From Weeksellaceae bacterium (GTDB lineage: Bacteria > Bacteroidota > Bacteroidia > Flavobacteriales > Weeksellaceae), in contig JAQVDG010000022.1 in the NCBI GenBank assembly GCA_028698395.1, positions 1-13,599 on the forward strand: a stretch of 13,599 nucleotides of DNA, read 5' to 3'. Below are positions 6,419-13,427 of this stretch, piece after piece. The translations under genes were made by a program, and so were the position numbers. The notes under the pieces were generated by a model, which searched no databases, was not told the DNA's origin, and worked only from the letters and a program-made list of their open reading frames with translations. Within the stretch, counting starts at the first letter, position 1; each line of letters opens with the position of its first letter.

Positions 6419-6973
6419 TTATTCAGGTAAAATTACTGTATCTACAACATGAACAATTCCATTGGCAGCCGGAACAGACGCAACAATGTTCACATTCCCG
6501 TTAATTGTGGGCTCACCGTTTACCATTTTGATGGTGATGGAATTTCCATCAACCATACCTAAATTTTGTCCATCTTTGAGCTGGTCAAAACGAATTACGC
6601 CTACATAAGTGTGATGCGCTAAAATATCGTTTAGCTGGTCACTATTTTCCGGTTTCATTAAACTGGTCAGCGTTTCTTTTGGTAATTTATCAAAAGCAGA
6701 ATTTAACGGAGCAAAAACTGTAAAAGGTCCGGCATTGCTCAATGAAGTAGCTAAATTAGCCGCTTTTACCGCTTCTACTAAGGTTGATAAATCAGCATTG
6801 GAAGTTGCTAATTTAACAATGTCGGGAGTTGAAACTTCATCCACAACAGTTTCTTGACCTCCTCTTGCAACTTGTGTTTCTTTTATTGGAGAATCTAAAG
6901 CTACGTTTTGGCTGTCTTGACACGAAAAGAAACTAAAAATGACAGCAGTGATTGGTAAAATAAAATTTTTCAT
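6419..6973 (-). CDS. Fasciclin (FAS1) domain lipoprotein
   Basis: 184 residues. The signal (2-15) ends in FFSC with lipidated Cys18; a polar linker (19-50) follows, then one FAS1 domain from about DIVKLA (51-56) to the end. FAS1 landmarks are LVEAVKAANLATSL (65-78), the H1 motif FTVFAPLNSAFDKLP (84-98), the YH-type segment ILAHHTYVG (117-125), and the H2 motif NGIVHVVDTVILP (171-183). FAS1 domains mediate adhesion or protein interaction in the envelope; in bacteria the partner is seldom known. The domain is full length and its FAS1 landmarks are intact. The residues after Cys18 (QDSQ) do not form a clear flavobacterial surface-export signal, so periplasmic or surface location is open. It is monocistronic, ending at the shared terminator, and has a CRP/FNR-like palindrome about 80 bases upstream. 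Confidence 0.95.
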   Translation of the reverse strand: MKNFILPITAVIFSFFSCQDSQNVALDSPIKETQVARGGQETVVDEVSTPDIVKLATSNADLSTLVEAVKAANLATSLSNAGPFTVFAPLNSAFDKLPKETLTSLMKPENSDQLNDILAHHTYVGVIRFDQLKDGQNLGMVDGNSITIKMVNGEPTINGNVNIVASVPAANGIVHVVDTVILPE

Positions 6974-7053
6974 AGTGATTTATTTTTTTGATAAAATTAA
7001 GCACTATTTTAGAAGAAAGTTTATGAGTCAAATCACAAATAATATGCTGATTT

Positions 7054-7069
7054 AGTGATGTTTATCACT
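7054..7069. promoter_or_regulatory. CRP/FNR-like palindrome upstream of the fasciclin gene
   Basis: AGTGATGTTTATCACT is a perfect palindrome of AGTGAT and ATCACT around four bases, which is also GTGA-N6-TCAC, the layout of CRP/FNR-family operators (TGTGA-N6-TCACA in the classic case). It lies 81 bases upstream of the fasciclin ATG, a normal activator distance, in a gap where no gene is seen. It also lies downstream of the (p)ppGpp enzyme gene, so only the fasciclin gene is a sensible target. No CRP-family gene is in the window. Confidence 0.5.
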
Positions 7070-7091
7070 TTTTCTATAAACGGATAAAGAT

Positions 7092-7112
7092 AAAAAGAGC
7101 TCAAACTCTCTT
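7092..7112 (-). terminator. Weak terminator-like hairpin after the (p)ppGpp enzyme gene
   Basis: On the minus strand AAGAG and CTCTT form a 5-bp stem around an eight-base loop, followed by TTTATC. It starts 21 bases past the stop. The stem is short and the T-run is brief, so efficient termination is doubtful. Confidence 0.35.
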
Positions 7113-7132
7113 ATGGACAAGCTTTGCGGAAA

Positions 7133-9382
7133 TCAGACATAGGTTCTGCTGACTTTTTGGATTCCATCGATTTGCTTGATTTGTTCAATAATTTTGTCCA
7201 ATTGATTTTTATTTTTGACTGAAACTGAAATTTTCCCATCAAAAATCCCATCTTCTTCCGAAATATTAAAACTTCGAATGTGAACATGGAGATTATTGGA
7301 AATTATTTTGGTTATATCATTAATTAAACCAATCCGATCCAATCCGTTGAGGTTGATAATAGCTCTGTATAATTCAGAAGAAGAATCAATCCATTTGGCA
7401 CGAATAATCCGATAAGCCTGATTGGCTTGTAAAGAAACAGCATTAGGGCAATCTTTTTTGTGTACACGGATTCCTTTGGCAACGGTTACAAAACCAAATA
7501 CTTTATCGCCTGGAATTGGATTACAACAAGAAGCCAATTCATAACTTAATTTTTCTTCATCAGAACCAAAGACCAAAGAATCGTATTTTTTTACTTCTTC
7601 TTTTTCTTGATTTTCTGTATTTTCTTTGAGTTTAGATTTAGGTCGGAATCGGTTAATGAATCCGGAGAATCCTGATTTACTATCCGCAAAACGTCGAATT
7701 TCTTTGTTATTGATTTTCCCGGTGGCTATATTATAAAAGATATCCTGGCTGTTTCGGGTTTTAAAGAAACGCTGCATTTCATTAATCGTTTTTTCGGTAA
7801 GTTCAATTTTTAAATGGCGTAACTTTCTTTTTAGAATTTCTTTTCCTTCTTCTGAAATTAATCTTTTTTCAGCATTTAAAGAAGCTTTAATTTTTGAACG
7901 TGCACGGCTTGTGATAACAAATTCCAGCCAGTCTGCTTTGGGTTTTTGATTGGGAGAAGCGAGAATTTCTACCTGATCGCCACTTTGAAGTTCATGGCTT
8001 AAAGGAAATAATTTACCGTTTACTTTTGCACCCAAACAAGTGTCGCCAATATTACTATGAATGGCATAAGCAAAATCCAAAGAAGTAGAGCCTTTGGGCA
8101 AGGAATACAAATCTCCTTTTGGTGAAAAAACAAAAATTTCTTTGGCATACAGATTAAATTTGAAATTATCAATGAATTCTGCGGCATCCTGATGTTCATT
8201 GTTTTCTAACATTTCACGAACCTGACCAATCCATTCATCCACTTTTGAATCTTCAATCTGAAAGTTTTCTTTATATTTATAATGTGCGGCAACTCCTCTT
8301 TCGGCTAATTCATCCATTCGTTCTGAGCGAATTTGGATTTCAATCCAGCGTGCCATCGGACCTAAAACGGTAATATGCAAAGATTCATAACCGGTAGATT
8401 TAGGTTGGGAAATCCAGTCACGCAAGCGTTTGGGATTTGGTCGGAATGTATCGGTTACAATGGAATAAATTTTCCAAGCAAGGAATTTTTCATTTTTTTT
8501 ATCGGAGCGATAAATAATCCGAACAGCGAATTTGTCATAAATTTCTTCAAAACTAATATGTTGAGAAACTAATTTCCGATGAATGGAAAATATGGATTTA
8601 GAACGTCCTTTGACTTCAAATTCCAAACCTTCATTATTTAATTTTTCTTGTAGAATTTTAGAAAAATCGGCAATGTATTTTTCACGTTCTTCTTTAGTTT
8701 CCTGTAATTTTTTTTCAATACTATGGTATTCTTCCGGTTTGGTGTATTTTAAACTTAAATCTTCTAATTCAGATTTAATGTTGTAAAGTCCCATCCGGTG
8801 AGCTAAAGGTGCATAAATGAAAATAGTTTCCGAAGCAATTTTAAGTTGTTTGTCTTCACTCATAGAGTCCAGTGTCCGCATATTGTGGAGACGATCGGCA
8901 ATTTTTATTAAAATAACCCGAATATCTTCGGAAAGTGTGAGAAGTAATTTTTTATAATTTTCGGATTGTATAGAAACATCTTGTTTATTTAAAATGGAAA
9001 TTTTAGTTAATCCGTCGATAATTCGCACAATTTTTTCACCAAAAATCTCTTGAATATCGTCTAAAGTATAATTGGTGTCTTCTACCACGTCGTGCATCAA
9101 AGCAGCTGCAATGCTTGTTGCGCCCAATCCGATTTCATTCGCAACAATATTTGCAACTTCAATCGGGTGGAAGATATAAGGTTCACCTGTTTTTCTTCTT
9201 TGGTCTTTATGTGCATCAACCGCCAAATCAAACGCTTTCCGAATGAGTTTTTTGTCTTCTTTCGTTAAAGTTTGGTAGGTGTTTTTTAGCATTTTTTTAT
9301 AACGTCTTGAAATTTCCTGATTTTCAAGTTCGGCTAAATCAATCTTATTTTCTTCATCATTCATAGGAGTAAAGTTAAGCAT
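7133..9382 (-). CDS. Bifunctional (p)ppGpp synthetase/hydrolase, RelA/SpoT (Rel) family
   Basis: A 749-residue full-length Rel enzyme that makes and degrades the alarmone (p)ppGpp. HD hydrolase domain (about 45-200): His72 in YIFHP, His97-Asp98 in LMHDVVED (95-102), and ADRLHNMRT (162-170) with Asp163, the residues needed for hydrolysis. Synthetase domain (about 255-370): GRSKSIFSIHRK (259-270), FAVRIIYRS (285-293), KRLRDWISQPKSTGYESLH (318-336) and EIQIR (348-352). The charge of the RxKD motif is kept as RLRD (319-322), as in bifunctional rather than EXDD synthetase-only enzymes. Then the TGS domain (413-475), helical region, a Cys-Cys-His-Cys zinc/CC domain (SCCNPIPGD 618-626, His641, Cys645) and a C-terminal ACT domain (about 672-749). 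Start taken as ATG at 9382; the ATG at 9364 (residue 7) is possible. It follows the ArsC-family gene by 8 bases. Confidence 0.97.
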   Translation of the reverse strand: MLNFTPMNDEENKIDLAELENQEISRRYKKMLKNTYQTLTKEDKKLIRKAFDLAVDAHKDQRRKTGEPYIFHPIEVANIVANEIGLGATSIAAALMHDVVEDTNYTLDDIQEIFGEKIVRIIDGLTKISILNKQDVSIQSENYKKLLLTLSEDIRVILIKIADRLHNMRTLDSMSEDKQLKIASETIFIYAPLAHRMGLYNIKSELEDLSLKYTKPEEYHSIEKKLQETKEEREKYIADFSKILQEKLNNEGLEFEVKGRSKSIFSIHRKLVSQHISFEEIYDKFAVRIIYRSDKKNEKFLAWKIYSIVTDTFRPNPKRLRDWISQPKSTGYESLHITVLGPMARWIEIQIRSERMDELAERGVAAHYKYKENFQIEDSKVDEWIGQVREMLENNEHQDAAEFIDNFKFNLYAKEIFVFSPKGDLYSLPKGSTSLDFAYAIHSNIGDTCLGAKVNGKLFPLSHELQSGDQVEILASPNQKPKADWLEFVITSRARSKIKASLNAEKRLISEEGKEILKRKLRHLKIELTEKTINEMQRFFKTRNSQDIFYNIATGKINNKEIRRFADSKSGFSGFINRFRPKSKLKENTENQEKEEVKKYDSLVFGSDEEKLSYELASCCNPIPGDKVFGFVTVAKGIRVHKKDCPNAVSLQANQAYRIIRAKWIDSSSELYRAIINLNGLDRIGLINDITKIISNNLHVHIRSFNISEEDGIFDGKISVSVKNKNQLDKIIEQIKQIDGIQKVSRTYV

Positions 9383-9390
9383 TAAAGAAT

Positions 9391-9738
9391 TTAATTTAAA
9401 AAATCTTTGATTAAAACAGGCGGACGACCGATGATGGCTTGGTTGTTTTTTACAACAATCGGTCGTTCAATGAGTTTCGGATGTAAATGAAGTGCTTCAA
9501 TGATTTCTTCATCGTTCATTTTTTTGTTTTTGTAATTCAATTTCCAGATTTCTTCTTTTTGCCGGATTAAATCAAGTGGAGAAATGCCTAATTTTTGAAT
9601 TAAATCTTTGATTTCATTGGTTGATAAAGGATTTTTTATATAATCAATAATTTCGTATTCTTCTTTTTCAATCTGGTTTAAAATCTGACAAGCTTCGCGG
9701 CTTTTACTACACCGCGGATTATGGTATATTTTTATCAT
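9391..9738 (-). CDS. ArsC-family arsenate reductase-like protein (glutaredoxin type)
   Basis: 115 residues, the usual length of the thioredoxin-fold ArsC/YffB/Spx superfamily. The start MIKIYHNPRCSKSREAC places Cys10 in a CxxS context (C10SKS13), as in ArsC and unlike the CxxC of many Spx proteins. The three arginines of the E. coli plasmid ArsC site have counterparts here: Arg59 (LIRQKE), Arg92 (ERPIVV) and Arg105 (IGRPP), so the arsenate/thiolate site looks intact. It would reduce arsenate to arsenite with glutathione/glutaredoxin or another thiol; physiological substrates of chromosomal homologues are often unknown. No ars operon (ArsR, ArsB/Acr3) is in the window. It lies 8 bases upstream of the (p)ppGpp enzyme gene and is likely co-transcribed with it. 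Confidence 0.9.
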   Translation of the reverse strand: MIKIYHNPRCSKSREACQILNQIEKEEYEIIDYIKNPLSTNEIKDLIQKLGISPLDLIRQKEEIWKLNYKNKKMNDEEIIEALHLHPKLIERPIVVKNNQAIIGRPPVLIKDFLN

Positions 9739-9786
9739 GGTTTGATTTTTTTTTTAAAATTAGATAAAAATATAGAATGAAAGAAA

Positions 9787-9811
9787 AAAATAACGACTAA
9801 GTCGTTATTTT
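9787..9811 (-). terminator. Intrinsic terminator after the DUF5715 peptidase-like gene
   Basis: AAAATAACGAC (9787-9797) and GTCGTTATTTT (9801-9811) form a perfect 11-bp stem with a three-base loop; on the minus strand it is followed by TTTCTTTC. It is 48 bases past the peptidase-like stop and separates it from the ArsC-family gene. Confidence 0.88.
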
Positions 9812-9858
9812 CTTTGCTAAAAAAAACAGTATGTATTTTTTGTTGAATTTTTAGTCCA

Positions 9859-10614
9859 TTACTTAAATACTTGCCAATTGATTAATTGACTTAATTCTTC
9901 CGGATAAATTAAATCGGAATTTCTGAGCGTAATATGGAAGCAAGGTTGCCTTTTTTCTTTGATGTAATAAATTTTCCCTTCTGCTGCCATTTCTTCTAAA
10001 ATAGTTTGAAGAATTTTTTCGTATTTATAATTTCTACCTCTTACGTTATTGTATTGAGAATAAGAAATATCAAAAGCAGCTCCGTATGCGTGTGTACTTT
10101 CTCCTTTTGCTGCATTACTGTTGACACGTCGCAATTTACCTTGTGACTCCATGGTTCGGGTTAGGGAAGAAATACTTAATTTTTTTGATGTTTCCGCATA
10201 AAATCTATCAGAAATTTCAATCAAAACATCATAAGCAGCCGGATAGAGAAAAGCTTTGCTGTGTGTTAATTTTTGAACGTAATAGCCATTTCCTTCTTCG
10301 GGAACTGTGATTAATTTATTTTCACTGATTAATTCATCTAATTGTCTGTAGTTATGAATTAAAGGAACGGAAAAAGAAGCTGCTTCAAAAAGATGATCTT
10401 GATAGGAAATGTTTTCTTTAAGAAAAATCGCTTTTTCAAATTTACTTAAATTAGATTTCTTAGTGTTGGGCGATGAAAATGCAGCATAATGAATGGGAGG
10501 AGTGGTTAAATCAGTGAAAAATGCCTGAGCAAAATAATTTTCAAAGAGGTTGTTTTTTTGGGCTTTGACTAAAATAAAAGACAAAAAAAACAATAAAAAA
10601 GTAATTATTCTCAT
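9859..10614 (-). CDS. Secreted DUF5715 family protein, LAS-type peptidase-like
   Basis: 251 residues with a type I signal peptide (MRIITFLLFFLSFILVKA, 1-18, Gln19 as probable first mature residue). The C-terminal half resembles the LAS metallopeptidase superfamily (peptidoglycan L,D- and D,D-carboxypeptidases, M15): LTRTMESQGKLRRVNSNA (151-168), then STHAYGAAFDISY (173-185) with His175 and Asp182 in the H-x6-D zinc motif, and CFHIT (225-229) with His227 as third ligand. This order and spacing matches DUF5715. The ExxH sequence seen before the last His in typical M15 enzymes is not visible, so the catalytic base is uncertain. It probably acts on cell-wall peptides in the periplasm. Single gene: promoter-like element at 10635-10661, terminator at 9787-9811. 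Confidence 0.88.
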   Translation of the reverse strand: MRIITFLLFFLSFILVKAQKNNLFENYFAQAFFTDLTTPPIHYAAFSSPNTKKSNLSKFEKAIFLKENISYQDHLFEAASFSVPLIHNYRQLDELISENKLITVPEEGNGYYVQKLTHSKAFLYPAAYDVLIEISDRFYAETSKKLSISSLTRTMESQGKLRRVNSNAAKGESTHAYGAAFDISYSQYNNVRGRNYKYEKILQTILEEMAAEGKIYYIKEKRQPCFHITLRNSDLIYPEELSQLINWQVFK

Positions 10615-10634
10615 TCTGAATTTGTGTTAAAGTC

Positions 10635-10661
10635 CAAAATTAAATTATAACTTTCAGACAA
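10635..10661 (-). promoter_or_regulatory. Possible promoter of the DUF5715 peptidase-like gene
   Basis: TAATTTTG on the minus strand (10635-10642) matches TAnnTTTG exactly and ends 20 bases before the ATG. A TTG (10659-10661) lies 16 bases upstream, slightly shorter than usual spacing. Confidence 0.42.
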
Positions 10662-10912
10662 TCAGCATTAAAAAAGATAAACTTTCCTAAATAAATTCTA
10701 AAAAAAATGTTAAAATCAATTAAAATTGTGAATTAAAATTTCTAATTTTGTTTGTTTTTCTAAATTATCACAAATAATTTGCAATAGTTTAAATTTGAAA
10801 TGAATATAAAAAAAATGGGATAACTATTTGGATTGAAGTAGGATAAAAAAGAGAAAATCAGGTGAATGGAATAGTATTTGCTAATAGACACAAGGGTTTT
10901 GAGAAAATTTGA
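10662..10912. other. AT-rich intergenic region between divergent genes, no gene seen
   Basis: The 298-base gap between the leftward peptidase-like gene and the rightward DUF4846 gene has no plausible coding frame, tRNA or strong hairpin. On the plus strand TAATTTTG (10743-10750) matches the Bacteroidota -7 consensus, but it is 162 bases from the next start codon and has no well-spaced TTG. Nearer the gene, TAGTATTTG (10872-10880) is an imperfect candidate. The rightward promoter is therefore probably in this stretch but cannot be placed firmly. Imperfect copies of AATTAAAATT (about 10718-10738) look like AT-rich background. Confidence 0.5.
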
Positions 10913-11728
10913 ATGAAATATTTTTTAATAATTTTAACTGTTTTTATAGTAATTTCCTGTAACACAATGAACAATGAAGGTGTGTTGCAGTCAAATTCAT
11001 TAGGATTTGTCGAAACTTCTCCTATTTTAAACAGCTATGGGAAAAATATTTTGGAACGAGTAGATGCTCCTTTGGGATATACGCGTATTCCTGTTTCAAT
11101 TGAAAGTTTTGAATCTTATTTGCGTTCTTTACCTTTAAAACCTGATGGTTCTCCGGTTCGGTACTATGATGGAAAAGTAAAACTCAATAATAATATTTAT
11201 ATTGCCGTAATTGATTATCCATTGAATACTGAAAATGTTCAAATGTCAACCGATGCCGTTATCCGATTAATTTCTGAATATTTATACCATAAAAAAGAGT
11301 ATGAAAAAATTGTTTTTCATGCAGAAAAAAAACGAATCAGTTTTGAGGATTATGCTCAAGGCGATTATTCCCGTAAAAATTTCGATGCTTATTTAGTATA
11401 TGTAATGCGTGAGGTTTCTACACCAAGTTTTTGTGCAGATTTAAAAAGCATAAAATTGGAAGATATACGAATTGGTGATATTTTCGTTCAGAATACACGA
11501 CCAAATGGACATGCCGTTATTGTAGTAGATATTGTTGAAAACCGTAAAGGCGAACGTTTATTTTTGCTTGCACAAGGTTTTCATCCCGCACAAGATATTC
11601 AAATTATAGCAAATCCTAATCAAGAGGAAATCAGTCCTTGGTACACTTTAAAAGAAGGAGAATTATTAACGCCTGAATGGCGTTTTATGACCACTGATTT
11701 AATGCGCTTTAAATTTCTAGAACCCTAA
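10913..11728 (+). CDS. DUF4846 domain lipoprotein
   Basis: 271 residues with signal 2-13 and lipobox VISC (lipidated Cys16). The body matches DUF4846: RVDAPLGYTRIPV (49-61), SFESYLRSLPLKPDGSPV (65-82), YYDGKVKLNN (84-93), STDAVIRLISEYLYHKKEY (112-130), IRIGDIFVQ (185-193), NGHAVIVVD (198-206), FLLAQGFHPAQDIQI (217-231) and LLTPEWRFMTTDLMRFKF (251-268). The order GD-x-F, then GHAVIVVD, recalls the core of NlpC/P60-like hydrolases, with Cys174 before His200, but enzymatic activity is only a suggestion. The family has no assigned function that I know. It probably sits in the periplasm attached to a membrane. The PrcB-like lipoprotein follows after 59 bases, with a promoter-like element between, so shared transcription is possible but not required. 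Confidence 0.87.
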   Translation: MKYFLIILTVFIVISCNTMNNEGVLQSNSLGFVETSPILNSYGKNILERVDAPLGYTRIPVSIESFESYLRSLPLKPDGSPVRYYDGKVKLNNNIYIAVIDYPLNTENVQMSTDAVIRLISEYLYHKKEYEKIVFHAEKKRISFEDYAQGDYSRKNFDAYLVYVMREVSTPSFCADLKSIKLEDIRIGDIFVQNTRPNGHAVIVVDIVENRKGERLFLLAQGFHPAQDIQIIANPNQEEISPWYTLKEGELLTPEWRFMTTDLMRFKFLEP

Positions 11729-11755
11729 AATCAACTTTTTAAAAGATTATTTCTT

Positions 11756-11763
11756 TAAATTTG
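11756..11763 (+). promoter_or_regulatory. Promoter -7 element (TAAATTTG) before the PrcB-like gene
   Basis: TAAATTTG fits TAnnTTTG exactly and ends 24 bases before the ATG at 11788. No TTG is visible at the -33 position, only a T-rich run. It may start the PrcB-like gene and, by read-through, the desulfurase. Confidence 0.4.
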
Positions 11764-11787
11764 TAACTTATTTATTGGAATAGTAGA

Positions 11788-12237
11788 ATGAAAAAACTGA
11801 TTTACGGTATTTGCTTTGCGATTTTGAGTTGCACAACTTCTCAAATTATCTCAAATGAAACATCTGATACTACGACCGCACAATTTATATATAAGGTAAT
11901 TATAGAATCAGAATATGGTGGTTCAGGTTCTGATGAATGGTCGATTTTGAATGAAGAAGAATTTAAAACCTATTGGACTAATCAAATTGATTCAGAAATA
12001 CCCAATATAGATTTTGACCAACAAATGGTAATTATAAAAAATTTTGAAAGTCAGCGTATGGGGGGAAGTTTATATCAAGTACAAAATGTGAAAAATGAAA
12101 ACTCTTCGGTTGAAGTGTATTATACAATTCGTAGTAATACTTCCGGAATGGCAACTCAAGCAATTACAAGTCCGGTTTTTATTATTCAAACTACAAAAAT
12201 TAATCAACCTACCATTAAATTTATCCAAATGAATTAA
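11788..12237 (+). CDS. PrcB-like lipoprotein (protease complex subunit PrcB family domain)
   Basis: 149 residues with signal 2-12 and lipobox ILSC (lipidated Cys15). After a polar linker the domain reads EEEFKTYWTNQI (56-67), IDFDQQMVIIKNFESQRMGGSLYQV (74-98), VEVYYTIRSN (108-117) and GMATQAITSPVFIIQTTK (120-137). The sequence 'DF..MV......(S/R)..GG(S/Y)' followed by 'MA.T.....I.....K' is the PrcB C-terminal domain pattern. PrcB was named from the Treponema dentilisin protease complex, in which it is a lipoprotein subunit; no PrtP-like protease is in the window, so the partner and role here are unknown. The domain is small, beta-rich and has no catalytic residues. The cysteine desulfurase starts 29 bases later on the same strand. 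Confidence 0.82.
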   Translation: MKKLIYGICFAILSCTTSQIISNETSDTTTAQFIYKVIIESEYGGSGSDEWSILNEEEFKTYWTNQIDSEIPNIDFDQQMVIIKNFESQRMGGSLYQVQNVKNENSSVEVYYTIRSNTSGMATQAITSPVFIIQTTKINQPTIKFIQMN

Positions 12238-12266
12238 TTAACAACACACACAATATAATCTGTACA

Positions 12267-13427
12267 ATGAAAAAAATATATTTAGATCATGCCGCAACAA
12301 CGCCCATGCATCAAGAAGTAATTGAAGAAATGCTGAACTGTATGCAGGACGTTTACGGAAATCCATCGTCCACTCATGTTTTTGGAAGAGAAGCCAAAGC
12401 GAGATTGGAATTATCACGAAAAAAAATAGCTGAAACCTTAGGTGTAAGTTCTGCTGAAATCATTTTTACTTCATGCGGAACAGAAGCCAATAATCTGATA
12501 ATCCGTTCTGTGGTTGATTATTTGGGCGTAGAACGAATTATAACATCTGTTTTAGAACACAAATGCGTCAAAGAAACATCCCGTGAAATGAATGAAAAGC
12601 GGAATGTGGAATTATTGAAAGTAAAAACAGATAAATGGGGCGATATTGATTATGAAGATTTGGAAGAAAAATTAAAATCTTCAAACAAAAAAACTTTGGT
12701 AACACTTATGCATGCCAATAATGAAATCGGTAATTTACTGGATGTTGAACGGGTACAAAAGTTGTGCAAAGAGAATAATGCTTTGTTTCATACTGATACA
12801 GTTCAGACTTTAGGACATTATCCGTTGAATTTTGGCGAGCTAAATATTGATTTTGCTTCGTGCAGCGCACATAAGTTCCATGGACCTAAAGGAATTGGAT
12901 TTGCTTATATTAAAAAGTCCACCGGATTTCATCCGCAAATTACCGGTGGCGGTCAAGAAAGAGGTTTACGTTCCGGTACTGAAAATGTTTATGGAATAGT
13001 TGGTTTGGCCAAATCATTTGAAATTGCTACCCGTGATTTGGAAGAACATCGGGAACACATTGAAGAGCTAAAAAAATATACCATTGAGCAATTGAAAAAA
13101 CACATTCCCGGTGTAGAATTTAATGGACATTCTGCTGATTTAGACAAAAGTTTATATACCGTTCTTAATGCCCGATTGCCTTTTAAAGATACTTTGATTG
13201 GCTTTGAATTAGAATTAAAAGGAATTGCAGTTTCTCAAGGAAGTGCTTGTAGTTCAGGAGCATCAAGAGTGTCTGATGTAATTCAGGCTTTATTAACTCC
13301 GGAAGAAATAGAGAATATTACGCCTTTGAGAATTTCATTCAGTTGTTACAACACAAAAGAGGAAATTGATACGCTGGTAAGTGTACTGCATTCAATCGGT
13401 AAAAAATATTATGTAGAAAACGAATGA
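12267..13427 (+). CDS. Cysteine desulfurase, IscS/NifS type
   Basis: 386 residues, the usual length for class V aminotransferase-fold cysteine desulfurases. The PLP enzyme strips sulfur from cysteine as an enzyme persulfide for iron-sulfur clusters, tRNA thiolation and other uses. Landmarks: YLDHAATTP (5-13), YGNPSSTHVFG (30-40), FTSCGTEANN (67-76) for the PLP phosphate, EHK (97-99) with His98 stacking on the cofactor, HANNEIG (149-155), HTDTVQTLGH (175-184) with Asp177 and Gln180, SAHKFHGPKGIGF (200-212) with the Schiff-base Lys203, RSGTEN (235-240), and the flexible loop SQGSACSSG (323-331) with the sulfur-accepting Cys328. The long loop around Cys328 identifies it as the IscS/NifS group, not SufS. 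No iscU, iscA or iscR is next to it, so whether it is IscS proper or another desulfurase is unsettled. The start overlaps nothing; the stop overlaps the next ATG. Confidence 0.96.
   Translation: MKKIYLDHAATTPMHQEVIEEMLNCMQDVYGNPSSTHVFGREAKARLELSRKKIAETLGVSSAEIIFTSCGTEANNLIIRSVVDYLGVERIITSVLEHKCVKETSREMNEKRNVELLKVKTDKWGDIDYEDLEEKLKSSNKKTLVTLMHANNEIGNLLDVERVQKLCKENNALFHTDTVQTLGHYPLNFGELNIDFASCSAHKFHGPKGIGFAYIKKSTGFHPQITGGGQERGLRSGTENVYGIVGLAKSFEIATRDLEEHREHIEELKKYTIEQLKKHIPGVEFNGHSADLDKSLYTVLNARLPFKDTLIGFELELKGIAVSQGSACSSGASRVSDVIQALLTPEEIENITPLRISFSCYNTKEEIDTLVSVLHSIGKKYYVENE

Noticed and set aside
8375..8786. Rightward short frames inside the (p)ppGpp enzyme gene
   Set aside because: They are antisense shadows of conserved coding sequence.
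10718..10738. Imperfect direct repeats of AATTAAAATT
   Set aside because: They are short, imperfect and in extremely AT-rich DNA, so chance is the simplest explanation.
11729..11755. Possible terminator after the DUF4846 gene (CTTTTTAAAAG)
   Set aside because: The stem would have almost no loop and no GC pairs, so it is not credible as an intrinsic terminator.
12242..12251. Short CA-repeat before the desulfurase gene
   Set aside because: Only about five dinucleotide units, too short for a phase-variable tract.
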